Source of the DNA: Chitinophaga nivalis
Lineage (GTDB): Bacteria > Bacteroidota > Bacteroidia > Chitinophagales > Chitinophagaceae
DNA: 64,000 bases
Assembly: GCF_025989125.1 (NCBI RefSeq)
Contig: NZ_JAPDNR010000001.1
Coordinates: 1,160,301-1,224,300 of the forward strand
Reading direction: 5' to 3'
Under the pieces are notes generated by a model. The model was not told the origin of the DNA and did not search any database. It was given only the letters and a program-made list of their open reading frames with translations. Below are positions 34,841 through 42,874 of the stretch, piece by piece (positions within the stretch are counted from its first letter, which is position 1; every line of letters begins with the position of its first letter). A program made the translations under genes and the position numbers.

Positions 34841-36061
34841 ATGGCTGTATTAATTCAGCGGGCCCAGTTCCTTTTGGAACAAGGCCGCTATCAGGATGCA
34901 CTGACTACTTTGCGGCAACACCTGAGTACCAGCGCCCATGATACAGATGCCCTGTTTTTGCTGGCGGTTTGTTATATGGAGATGAATAACGAGGAGGAAG
35001 CTGCCGGGATTGTCAGCAATACCCTGAGTTTTGCACCGGACGACGACCGTTTTCTGTATTTGCAGGCCCGTTTGTTCCTCAATAAAAATCAGTTTAATGA
35101 GGCCATCAGGGCCATCGGCAATGCAGTAGCCATCAACCCTTACCGGGCTGATTATTTTGGCATGTGGAGCCAGATATTACTGTTTAAAAAAGATTACCAG
35201 GGTGCGTTGCAGAAAGCAGAAGAAGGATTGGCCATCAATCCGGAAGATGAATCCTGCCTGAACCTGCGGTCGCATGCCCTGTTTAACCTGGGCAAAAAAG
35301 AAGAAGCGTTTTCTGATCTGCATGAAGCACTGGAACATAACCCGGAGAATGCCTATACACACGCCAACCTCGGCTGGAAGTGGCTGGAAGCCGGCGATCA
35401 TCGGAAGTCGCTGGAGCATTTCAGGGAATCCCTGAAACTGGATCCTACCCAGACCTGGGCAAAAAATGGGATGGTCCAGGCGATGAAGGCGCGGTATTGG
35501 TTATACCGGCAATTCCTGAACTATGCATTTTTTATGGGTCGTCAGAAAGCCGGTACACAATGGATTATTATCATTGGTATTTTCATCCTGACACAGATTG
35601 CCAGCAGGGTGTTTTTCCCGGTATACGTTTTACTGGCGTTACTGGCGGTTTCCACCTGGTTGATCGTACCGGTAAGTAATCTGTTTCTCCGGCTGAACCC
35701 TTACGGCAGATATGCGCTCACACCGGAACAAACCAACGTATCCAATTGGGTAGGTATCCTGTTGGGAACAGGATTGCTGGCGGCAATAGCCTATTGGGTA
35801 ACCGCTATACCGGCTTTATTATCACTGGCTATAGGTGCAGGCGTATTGCTGCTGCCGGTATCCAGTATGTATGCGGCTAACGCTCCTAAGAGCCGCCGTA
35901 TTTTCCGCTGGTATACCCTGGCACTGGCAGTATGTGGTTTGCTGGGAGTAGGATTCACCTTCATTACAGCTGATCCTTTTAATATATTCGTGACCGTTAT
36001 GCTGATAGGGGTATTCCTGTATCAGTTCCTGGCGAATTATATTATCTCAAGAGAAGCATAA
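34841..36061 (+). CDS. TPR-repeat membrane protein partner of the AAA+ ATPase
   Basis: A 406-residue protein. The N-terminal half (residues about 1-220) is a TPR array (ALTTLRQHLSTSAHDTDALFLLAVCYMEMNNEEEAAG, AINPEDESCLNLRSHALFNLGKKEEAFSDLHEALE, YTHANLGWKWLEAGDHRKSLEHF). The C-terminal half holds about five to six membrane helices (WIIIIGIFILTQIASRVFF, LLALLAVSTWLIVPV, ILLGTGLLAAIAYWV and so on). The TPR domain would face the cytoplasm. The five-base spacing to the TPR-AAA+ gene means that the two are almost certainly made together, which suggests a membrane-anchored AAA complex. Function not known. Confidence 0.88.
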   Translation: MAVLIQRAQFLLEQGRYQDALTTLRQHLSTSAHDTDALFLLAVCYMEMNNEEEAAGIVSNTLSFAPDDDRFLYLQARLFLNKNQFNEAIRAIGNAVAINPYRADYFGMWSQILLFKKDYQGALQKAEEGLAINPEDESCLNLRSHALFNLGKKEEAFSDLHEALEHNPENAYTHANLGWKWLEAGDHRKSLEHFRESLKLDPTQTWAKNGMVQAMKARYWLYRQFLNYAFFMGRQKAGTQWIIIIGIFILTQIASRVFFPVYVLLALLAVSTWLIVPVSNLFLRLNPYGRYALTPEQTNVSNWVGILLGTGLLAAIAYWVTAIPALLSLAIGAGVLLLPVSSMYAANAPKSRRIFRWYTLALAVCGLLGVGFTFITADPFNIFVTVMLIGVFLYQFLANYIISREA

Positions 36062-36079
36062 TATACCAATATATAAATG

Positions 36080-36120
36080 TTACGCATGGGGTACCGCATC
36101 AGCGGTAATACCATGCGTAA
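36080..36120. repeat. TACGCAT-type inverted repeat, copy 2 (probable terminator)
   Basis: Perfect arms TTACGCATGG (36080-36089) and CCATGCGTAA (36111-36120), identical to copy 1, around a nested TACCGC/GCGGTA stem. The 3' arm is followed by TTTTTTTA. It starts 19 bases after the TPR-membrane-protein stop. Confidence 0.8.
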
Positions 36121-36201
36121 TTTTTTTATGTAGATCCGCTGAAATGCAGGTGTTGGAGCGTGCTGTCAGGTATAAGGGGGCAGATAGGAAAGCCATAAAA
36201 C

Positions 36202-36237
36202 AATAAGGCATGCTATTCAGTAATAGCATGCCTTATT
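36202..36237. terminator. Palindromic terminator before gyrB
   Basis: Perfect 16-bp arms AATAAGGCATGCTATT and AATAGCATGCCTTATT with a four-base loop. It lies about 20 bases beyond the gyrB stop on the minus strand and is a second barrier after repeat copy 2. Confidence 0.85.
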
Positions 36238-36258
36238 ATTTATTTTTAATGCGGAATA

Positions 36259-38238
36259 TTAAGCGTCGATCTTCGCATATTTTGCATGCGATTCGATGAA
36301 GGCTCTGCGTGGAGGTACTTCATCACCCATCAGCATACTGAATACGCGGTCAGCTTCTGCAGCGCTTTCAATTGTTACCTGTTTCAGGGTACGTTGTTCC
36401 GGATTCATGGTAGTATCCCACAGCTGCTCGGCGTTCATCTCTCCCAAACCTTTATAACGCTGTAGGGTTACGCTGTCTTCTCTGCCGGCGCCTGCCAGTT
36501 TAGAAGTAGCTGCTTTACGCTGCTCTTCCGTCCAGGCGTAGATCTGTTCTTTCCCTTTTTTCACGAGGTACAATGGCGGCTGGGCAATGTATACATAGCC
36601 TTGTTCTACCATCGCTTTCATATAACGGAAAATGAAAGTCAGAATCAGGGTGGCAATGTGGCTTCCATCCACATCGGCATCCGTCATGATGATCAGTTTA
36701 TGATAACGCAGTTTGGAAAGGTTCAGTGCTTTGTCATCTTCTTCGGTACCAATGGTTACACCCAATGCGGTGAAGATATTTTTGATCTCATTGTCTTCGT
36801 AGATCTTGTGCTCCATGGCTTTCTCTACGTTCAGGATCTTACCACGCAGTGGCAGGATAGCCTGGAAGTTACGGTTACGGCCTTGTTTGGCAGTACCACC
36901 CGCCGAGTCACCTTCCACCAGGTACAGTTCACATTTGGTAGGATCGTTGTCGGAGCAATCGGCCAGCTTACCAGGTAAGCCACTACCGGTCATTACGCTT
37001 TTACGTTGTACCAGCTGACGGGCTTTCCGGGCGGCTTCCCGCGCCTGGGCTGCCAGCACTACTTTATTGATAACGGTTTTAGCTTCACGTGGATTTTCTT
37101 CCAGGAAGGCATCCAGTACAGCAGCTACAGAGCTGTCTACCACACCCATTACATCGGAGTTACCGAGTTTGGTTTTGGTCTGCCCTTCAAATTGCGGCTC
37201 CGGTACCTTTACGCTGATAATAGCGCTCAGACCTTCGCGGAAGTCATCTCCGGTAACTTCTACCTTCGATTTCTCGAACATTTTATTTTTATCACCATAG
37301 GATTTGAACACACGGGTAATCGCACGGCGGAAACCTGCCACGTGGGTACCTCCTTCAATGGTGTTGATATTATTAACGTAGGAGAAGATGTTTTCACTGA
37401 AAGCATCATTATATACCAGTGCTACTTCCACAGCCACATTAGAAGCCGCATCGTGCGTTTCTACGTAGATAGGAGCCGGCAGCAGCGGGTTACGGCGACC
37501 GTTTTTATCCAGCATCTGGATGAATTCACGGATACCGCCTTCACTGTAAAACGTTTCGCTGAAGATGTTGCCTTCTTCATCCTTTTCACGTTCGTCGGTG
37601 AGGGTGATTTTGATTTTACGGTTCAGGTAAGACAACTCACGCAGACGGCCAGCCAGGATTTCACGGTTGTAGGTGGTTTCCTTGAAGATTTCACCATCGG
37701 GTTTGAAATGAACGGTGGTACCGGTAATATCGCTCACGCCTGTTTCCCGTACCGGGTATTGTGGAGCACCCCGCTGGTATTCCTGTTCAAACAGTTTGCC
37801 ATCCCGTTCTACCGTTACGTACAGTCTTTCACTCAGTGCGTTTACGCAACTCACACCTACCCCGTGCAAACCACCGGATACTTTATAGGTGTTTTTATCG
37901 AATTTACCACCGGCATGGAGTACAGTCATTACCACCTCCAGTGCAGAACGTCCTTCTTTCGGGATGATTCCGGTAGGGATACCACGACCGTCATCCTTTA
38001 CCCGGATGGAATTATCTGTGAGAATGGTAACATCTATGTTCTTGCAATAACCAGCCAGGGCCTCATCGATAGAGTTATCCACTACCTCATAAACGAGGTG
38101 GTGAAGGCCTTTAATGCCGATATCGCCGATATACATAGCCGGACGCTTACGTACAGCTTCCAGACCTTCCAATATCTGAATACTCCCCGCATCATATCCG
38201 TTGCTGGGGCTAGGTGCTTGCACTAATTCTTCGCTCAT
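36259..38238 (-). CDS. gyrB: DNA gyrase subunit B
   Basis: A 659-residue type IIA topoisomerase ATPase subunit. The GHKL ATPase domain opens the protein (LEAVRKRPAMYIGDI, EVVDNSIDEALAGY, DDGRGIPTGI, GLHGVGVSCVNALS). The transducer follows, then the TOPRIM domain with EGDSAGGTAKQGR (about residue 440) and DADVDGSHIATL (about residue 519), and the tail GEMNAEQLWDTTMNP. This is the short GyrB form without the enterobacterial insertion. ParE is the alternative, but the QRYKGLGEMN and DVDGSHI context is standard for GyrB. It introduces negative supercoils with GyrA, not encoded nearby. A good -33/-7 promoter lies 46-80 bases upstream. Confidence 0.97.
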   Translation of the reverse strand: MSEELVQAPSPSNGYDAGSIQILEGLEAVRKRPAMYIGDIGIKGLHHLVYEVVDNSIDEALAGYCKNIDVTILTDNSIRVKDDGRGIPTGIIPKEGRSALEVVMTVLHAGGKFDKNTYKVSGGLHGVGVSCVNALSERLYVTVERDGKLFEQEYQRGAPQYPVRETGVSDITGTTVHFKPDGEIFKETTYNREILAGRLRELSYLNRKIKITLTDEREKDEEGNIFSETFYSEGGIREFIQMLDKNGRRNPLLPAPIYVETHDAASNVAVEVALVYNDAFSENIFSYVNNINTIEGGTHVAGFRRAITRVFKSYGDKNKMFEKSKVEVTGDDFREGLSAIISVKVPEPQFEGQTKTKLGNSDVMGVVDSSVAAVLDAFLEENPREAKTVINKVVLAAQAREAARKARQLVQRKSVMTGSGLPGKLADCSDNDPTKCELYLVEGDSAGGTAKQGRNRNFQAILPLRGKILNVEKAMEHKIYEDNEIKNIFTALGVTIGTEEDDKALNLSKLRYHKLIIMTDADVDGSHIATLILTFIFRYMKAMVEQGYVYIAQPPLYLVKKGKEQIYAWTEEQRKAATSKLAGAGREDSVTLQRYKGLGEMNAEQLWDTTMNPEQRTLKQVTIESAAEADRVFSMLMGDEVPPRRAFIESHAKYAKIDA

Positions 38239-38284
38239 ATGTTGGTGTAAAATCTATTAGAAATAAAATCGGTAGACAATCATG

Positions 38285-38319
38285 CAAAAATACGAAAAAT
38301 AAGCCTTATTCCCACAAAA
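38285..38319 (-). promoter_or_regulatory. gyrB promoter
   Basis: On the minus strand a -33-like TTTTG (38315-38319) and the exact -7 element TATTTTTG (38285-38292), separated by 22 bases, match the Bacteroidota consensus. The element lies about 46 bases ahead of the gyrB ATG. Confidence 0.65.
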
Positions 38320-38360
38320 GAACCCCTGTTTTTAAGTAGGGAGGATGTGGTTTTTTTTAG

Positions 38361-40040
38361 CTACAGTTTGCCGGCTCCGGCAATTTCCTTTACCCCGGTA
38401 AATAAAGTTTTCCACACCAGGTTGAAAAAAGACTTCCGGATATCCCGGGTATAGGTCACATTCGCTACCCGTACCTGCTCCCCTTCCAAAGGATTACTGG
38501 CTTTGATAACCAATGTATTAGCTACCAGACTGACCAGTCCTTTCCGCTGAAATCCGCGGTGTTCCCGGTCTTGTTTTAAGATGGCTATTTTCAGGTGCTG
38601 GTACAGCAGCTGCACTTTTGCGGCAGCTTTGTACTCATCTCCTTTAATATGGAACTTTAATTCCTGGAGATCACAGGAGCGGATTTCAACTTTGGCCAGC
38701 GGCTGCGTGGCTACGTTGAGATCTTTCCCGTTCATATTATTCAGTTGCCCGGAAACCGAGAAACGGCCTGAGGGGTCATGCAGGAGGAAGTCAAAGCGGG
38801 CCTTCAGTTTACCGCTTTGCATAAAAATGGCATCTACATCCGCCACCAGGTGGTTGTTTTTGGCGACCATGGTATCTATATTGGTAATATTCCGGAGGGT
38901 GCCGTGGATATGGCCAAATTGTACCAGTCCTGTTTGCTGCGACTCCGGATTCAGCTCGGTATACCGGATATCAATGTTGTTGCCGGTAAGCGTATCAATA
39001 TAAAGGGGTAATGATAACCTGGCCAGCTGCTGCTGGGGAAATTGTCCCAGTTTATTGCCCGGCGGCAGCGGCAGCATCCGGTTCCGGTAGATATTTATTT
39101 TGCCACTCTGTATGTTTACATGCTGCGCCCATATCTGTTGTTCCTGTAACAGCAGCCGGGGATGCAGGGCGCCCACGCGGATGTTGTTCAGCACTACTTC
39201 AAAACGATCAGTCTGTACACCGGTTTTTTGCTGAAAGGCCACTTTGTCGTAGCGGGGAGCTACTTCAAACTGATCGATATGTAGGTCGCTTTGGGCGGCA
39301 TTGTAGTTGATACCGCGTACATGCAACCAGTAAAGGCTGTCGGCGGTTCTGCCGGAGTAGTCCTTCATGCCTATTTCGTAATTCCGGGCATATAAAAAGC
39401 GGGTAGGATCATCCAGCGACAGGGAATCTATCAGAAAATCGTTTACCCGTACCCGTAAGTGATGAAACTGATGCATCACCCGGGAGGAATCTTTTCGGGT
39501 AAACCGGTATTTGAAATCTGTGCTGTCCAGTATCAGTTTTCCGATAAGGATGGATTTCATTTTGGAAGAGATATGCTGATAGGCGGTTTGCGGCTGGCTG
39601 GTATCGCGGGTGCGGGCATCCTGCTCCATCATGATACGGGCGCCGCTTACTTTAAGGAAACCAGCATGCAGCTCTTTTTGAATGAAATAGCGCCAGGGTT
39701 TGAAATATTTCAGTTCCAGCCGGGCAATGGCAATCCGGTAGGTGGCTTCGGGCGCCTGGCGTTTGTTGAGCAGCTGCTGGTACTTTACCGTGTCCATCTC
39801 CATATCCAGACTGTCGATGGTAACACTGCCGGAGAATACGTCCAGGCGGGCCTCCCGGAAATGCAGCGTATAAAGACTATCTGAAAGATCTGCTACATAG
39901 CCGGGGAGTTCCTGCCGGAGCAGGGTGTTCCAGTGCCGGTTCAGGTACCAGCCGGTACATAGCAGTATAAGGGCGGCAATACCTATTATAGTAAGGACGA
40001 TTTTAAAGAATTTGCGGGGATTAAACAGCTTTTTCTCCAT
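38361..40040 (-). CDS. AsmA-like membrane-anchored protein
   Basis: A 559-residue protein with a basic N-terminus (MEKKLFNPRKFFK) and one membrane helix (IVLTIIGIAALILLCTGWYL), followed by a large periplasmic region rich in alternating beta segments. Phrases such as LHFREARLDVFSGSVTIDSLDMEMDT and NRMLPLPPGNKLG, ending with TYTRDIRKSFFNLVWKTLF, resemble the AsmA/DUF748-type envelope proteins that run as long beta-grooves between membranes. I place it there with moderate confidence only. It lies between gyrB and an AraC-type regulator read in the opposite direction, with no clear operon partner. Confidence 0.7.
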   Translation of the reverse strand: MEKKLFNPRKFFKIVLTIIGIAALILLCTGWYLNRHWNTLLRQELPGYVADLSDSLYTLHFREARLDVFSGSVTIDSLDMEMDTVKYQQLLNKRQAPEATYRIAIARLELKYFKPWRYFIQKELHAGFLKVSGARIMMEQDARTRDTSQPQTAYQHISSKMKSILIGKLILDSTDFKYRFTRKDSSRVMHQFHHLRVRVNDFLIDSLSLDDPTRFLYARNYEIGMKDYSGRTADSLYWLHVRGINYNAAQSDLHIDQFEVAPRYDKVAFQQKTGVQTDRFEVVLNNIRVGALHPRLLLQEQQIWAQHVNIQSGKINIYRNRMLPLPPGNKLGQFPQQQLARLSLPLYIDTLTGNNIDIRYTELNPESQQTGLVQFGHIHGTLRNITNIDTMVAKNNHLVADVDAIFMQSGKLKARFDFLLHDPSGRFSVSGQLNNMNGKDLNVATQPLAKVEIRSCDLQELKFHIKGDEYKAAAKVQLLYQHLKIAILKQDREHRGFQRKGLVSLVANTLVIKASNPLEGEQVRVANVTYTRDIRKSFFNLVWKTLFTGVKEIAGAGKL

Positions 40041-40211
40041 CAGGAAGGCATATACGAAATCCGTACCAACATAACTGCAGATATAAGTAAGGGAAAGTTC
40101 TTATGTTAGGAGTACTTTGTAAGTGTATTGTCAAAACCAGTTTCATTTAATTTCGAATCACTAAATTTGTGAGGTTTTTAACATTAGATAAGTGAAATAA
40201 CACCAGATAAA

Positions 40212-41135
40212 GTGAAAGAAATCCAGGAAATATTGTCTTTAGCCATTCCGCAGCCTGCGATGAGCGACCAGTTAAGCCTGGCGGAACAGGATAGTGTGTC
40301 AGTACCAGATTGCCTTGACTTTACACTGCAGCGTTTTACTTATGATAAGCCGTTGCCGGTAGAAGATGTGGCTATGGTCATTTATCAGCCAGCCCGGAGA
40401 GGGCAAACGGCTGCTATTGAGCTCCGCTATTGTGTTGCCGGTAGTAAATATTGTAAAAATCCGGACTGTACAGATCAGCTGTGTTCAGAAGGTAATAAAG
40501 AGGCCTGCAGAGACAAAGTACCGTCTGTAGATCTGATTACTGTTAGATTCCAGCCTGCATTTATTCAGTCACTCCATAAAGGAACTTCTTCTTTCTCCTT
40601 ATTTGAGAATCAATCCCGCAAGCCTTTTGTGAAAACCATCCAACCCTGCACAAAATCTAAATCTGTGCTGGAAACGATGGTGCATCATGATTATGAAGGC
40701 ATGCTGAAAAATATATTCCTGCAAAGCCGCGCATTGGACCTGCTCCTGTACAGCTCCGACCAGTTTATGCAAAATGATACGGACGAACGCTATGGCTGCC
40801 GCTTCCTGACACATATGGAAGATCGCAGTAAAATAGAAAAAGCCCGCAGTATTTTGCTGGAACAGCTGGATGCGCCTATTACCATCCGCGATCTGGCACG
40901 CCGTGTAGCCATGAACGAATGTTACCTGAAAAAAGGCTTTAAGGCGATGTACGGCACTACCATCTACGATTACTTCCAGAAAGAAAGAATGGAGAAAGCG
41001 AAAGGCTTGCTGTATGAAAAGGGCATGTCTGTTTCTGAAGTAGCTATGCTGATGGGATATTCCTGCATTTCACACTTCTCTACTGCTTTTAAGAAGCATA
41101 CCGGGCTTAAGCCGTGTGAATTGTTACTGCGCTGA
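40212..41135 (+). CDS. AraC-family regulator with cysteine cluster
   Basis: A 307-residue AraC/XylS-type regulator. The C-terminal ~100 residues are the double HTH: LDAPITIRDLARRVAMNECYLKKGFKAMYG, then AKGLLYEKGMSVSEVAMLMGYSCISHFSTAFKKHTG with the second HTH motif GYSCISHFSTAFKKHTG. The N-terminal region contains five cysteines, Cys74, Cys81, Cys86, Cys91 and Cys99, spaced as CxxxxxxCxxxxCxxxxCxxxxxxxC. It sits where the ligand-binding part should be and could bind a metal or an iron-sulphur cluster or sense redox state. A GTG start at 40212 is chosen; a -7 TAAATTTG (40162-40169) is upstream. Targets unknown. Confidence 0.86.
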   Translation: MKEIQEILSLAIPQPAMSDQLSLAEQDSVSVPDCLDFTLQRFTYDKPLPVEDVAMVIYQPARRGQTAAIELRYCVAGSKYCKNPDCTDQLCSEGNKEACRDKVPSVDLITVRFQPAFIQSLHKGTSSFSLFENQSRKPFVKTIQPCTKSKSVLETMVHHDYEGMLKNIFLQSRALDLLLYSSDQFMQNDTDERYGCRFLTHMEDRSKIEKARSILLEQLDAPITIRDLARRVAMNECYLKKGFKAMYGTTIYDYFQKERMEKAKGLLYEKGMSVSEVAMLMGYSCISHFSTAFKKHTGLKPCELLLR

Positions 41136-41158
41136 TTTAACTACATTTATTTAAATAG

Positions 41159-41197
41159 AAAAAACAGGCATATCCAGGCGATATGCCTGTTTTTTTT
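41159..41197 (+). terminator. Hairpin terminator of the AraC regulator gene
   Basis: Arms AAAAAACAGGCATATC and GATATGCCTGTTTTTTT are perfect over 16 bases and followed by a T run. It ends the regulator gene 24 bases after its stop. Confidence 0.88.
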
Positions 41198-41603
41198 GTC
41201 TGCCATTATGGTGCTACACGCAACTTTGACAGCAGTGCAGCGCAATCCTGTCTGCCTGAAAATGAACCAGATTGTTATTCAGGTCAATGGCGGGCATGTT
41301 GGTTGGAGAGATGGCGATAGCAATCAATAACAGGCATTTTCGGGCAATTATTTATCCGGCTGATGTAAATGTAGGGCACATGTCGATTTGGCTTTTTATG
41401 GCGTCTTATTTTATTTTTTACAGGGAGATATATGGATGGGATCAACCACTTACCACCACTTTGGATAGGGTAAGGTATCTGACAGGTAGAATCCTGCTGC
41501 GCGGGCATAACGGTTGTTATGATAACACCTGTTTTTCAGCAGGTTATAATGTTCTGAATGATATGGGCGGATCGTCGCAGGATTTTTACAGGAAGCATGG
41601 AGG

Positions 41604-41738
41604 ATGATTATAGCGGAAATTCCCCAAAGCGTGCTGATGGGTGTATTATTCCACACCTTTGTTTGCATACAGTGTTTTTTGATGAAACCCTTTGTGGATA
41701 GGTATTTGGGGGAGATAGATTTGAGGTGTTTTAAGTAG
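41604..41738 (+). CDS. Possible small protein (44 aa), unassigned
   Basis: The frame from ATG 41604 codes for 44 residues with a hydrophobic central part (SVLMGVLFHTFVCIQCFLM) and an orderly C-terminus (KPFVDRYLGEIDLRCFK). The same frame is open upstream for 14 more codons (IVAGFLQEAWR before the Met), which also read as protein. This suggests a membrane-anchored micro-protein or the tail of a decayed gene. No family is recognised. Confidence 0.2.
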   Translation: MIIAEIPQSVLMGVLFHTFVCIQCFLMKPFVDRYLGEIDLRCFK

Positions 41739-41746
41739 ACTGCGGG

Positions 41747-41845
41747 CTATTTTCCTTTTTCGATCATTTCTTTTCCCGATTTCGTAAGCCCAAGAAAAAA
41801 GATAGGCGTTTCTTTGTAACACGATGAGCAGATATCTATCCGCAC
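41747..41845 (-). CDS. Possible small ORF or gene remnant (32 aa), unassigned
   Basis: A 32-residue minus-strand frame from GTG 41845: VRIDICSSCYKETPIFFLGL then TKSGKEMIEKGK. It contains a CxxC pair (CSSC), looks like the tail of a small zinc-binding or winged-helix protein, and has a stop directly upstream in frame. An overlapping frame just upstream (MVKSDKEAYRKCG) suggests a frameshifted remnant. Evidence is composition only. Confidence 0.18.
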   Translation of the reverse strand: MRIDICSSCYKETPIFFLGLTKSGKEMIEKGK

Positions 41846-41998
41846 TTCCTATAAGCTTCCTTATCAGATTTGACCATGGGAAAGAAGCTTAGCTGGCAAA
41901 AAAAGTAAGTAAAGCCATAAATCATACTTGCATACTAATCAAACACCATTGAATTAAAAGTGCAATATTTGCCAGATGAGCTTTCTAACCTAATTTAT

Positions 41999-42028
41999 AA
42001 AGTCGTCCGCCTTTTGGCGGACGACTTT
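41999..42028 (+). terminator. Orphan hairpin terminator
   Basis: Perfect 13-bp arms AAAGTCGTCCGCC and GGCGGACGACTTT around TTTT, with a following T run on the plus strand. No annotated plus-strand gene ends within 860 bases upstream, so it may end a small RNA or a decayed gene. Confidence 0.75.
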
Positions 42029-42160
42029 TTTTATGGCAAGTTGTAAATGAAGTATTGGATAACCGGTAAGGGGAACGGCAGTAACAGGCAAAGAAAAACC
42101 CCGCCCAAAAGAGCAGGGTCTGTCCTATTTATCCCTATACCTATGAAATACTAATTTGTG

Positions 42161-42625
42161 TTATTCAGTAATTGTGCCAGCTTCGTTCAACAACACTGCC
42201 TTTTCTGCACCATTATCCTGAATATTGATTTTGTAGTAAGCGGCTACATCTGCTCTTTCAATTTTCCAGCCATCTTTTATGGTAGCTGCCGGGTATTTAG
42301 TTTTCAGTGTTCCAGCCACTGATTCCGGCAAAGTCTGAGCATCGTAGGCACTTCTTGTTGCAACCCAGTTGCCACTTTCATCATACTCTGCTAATGTCTT
42401 GATATTTTCTTTCTGGAAACTTACAGTCCAATGTCCTGCGCTTGTCTTTGTCCACTTCTCGTTTGTAACATCAGTAAAACGTTGTTCAAAAGTACTCTTC
42501 ACTGCTGCGGGGGCTTGTACCTTCGCTGCAACGATCTTTGTTTTTTTAACTGATTTTTTTTGCTGTGCAAAAGTTATGCCGGAAGTAAATAGAACCGCGC
42601 AAAATATTAACGTCAACTTTTTCAT
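42161..42625 (-). CDS. Periplasmic PepSY-like domain protein
   Basis: A 154-residue secreted protein with a signal peptide (MKKLTLIFCAVLFTSGI, ending near TFAQQ). A basic linker (KKSVKKTKIVAAKVQAP) is followed by one PepSY-like domain (putative beta-lactamase-inhibitor-like, PF11396 type): FEQRFTDVTNEKWTKTSAGHW, FQKENIKTLAEYDESGNWV, VAGTLKTKYPAATIKDGWKIE. Such proteins are common in Bacteroidota and their role is unknown. The gene stands alone, divergent from ileS. Confidence 0.86.
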   Translation of the reverse strand: MKKLTLIFCAVLFTSGITFAQQKKSVKKTKIVAAKVQAPAAVKSTFEQRFTDVTNEKWTKTSAGHWTVSFQKENIKTLAEYDESGNWVATRSAYDAQTLPESVAGTLKTKYPAATIKDGWKIERADVAAYYKINIQDNGAEKAVLLNEAGTITE

Positions 42626-42790
42626 ATTCGATATGGTTTATCCGTTGGGTTAAAATACTAGGTTTTTCTAATCCTCCTGGCAATTAAACTAAAACAATGC
42701 CAAAAACGTAAAATAAATACTCTTTATTGTAAATTACTAAAAAATCTACAATAAAAATTCAAAAAGCCCCATTTTTAATTAAGTTGGCCC

Positions 42791-42820
42791 TTTTGGTGCC
42801 AGCCTATTTTATTAACTTCG
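42791..42820 (+). promoter_or_regulatory. Promoter of ileS
   Basis: A -33 TTTTG (42791-42795), 17 bases of spacer, then a -7-like TAACTTCG (42813-42820). It lies about 55 bases before the ileS ATG and is one of the best promoter matches in the window. Confidence 0.68.
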
Positions 42821-42874
42821 CACAATTTTAATCAATTATTGTCTAAATAACATCAAAGGGCGGGGAATTGTTTT

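Larger units (their letters stand above)
41198..42160. other. Gene-poor gap with orphan terminator and small ORFs
   Basis: About 960 bases without a convincing gene between the AraC terminator and the PepSY-like gene. Longer frames on both strands (for instance 41272-41607 plus and 41450-41668 minus) overlap one another and have no recognisable family. Two short protein-like frames are listed separately. The region ends in a strong hairpin at 41999-42028 without an obvious upstream gene. It could be a decayed gene, a gene for a small RNA, or an insertion scar. Confidence 0.45.

Noticed and set aside
37006..38226. A 406-residue open frame on the plus strand opposite gyrB
   Set aside because: It is the antisense shadow of a highly conserved gene; its composition (many Phe, Tyr, His, Thr) and lack of any motif show it is not coding.
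41272..41607. A 112-residue plus-strand frame in the gene-poor gap
   Set aside because: It has no recognisable family, it overlaps minus-strand frames of similar quality and changes character midway; reported only as part of the gap.
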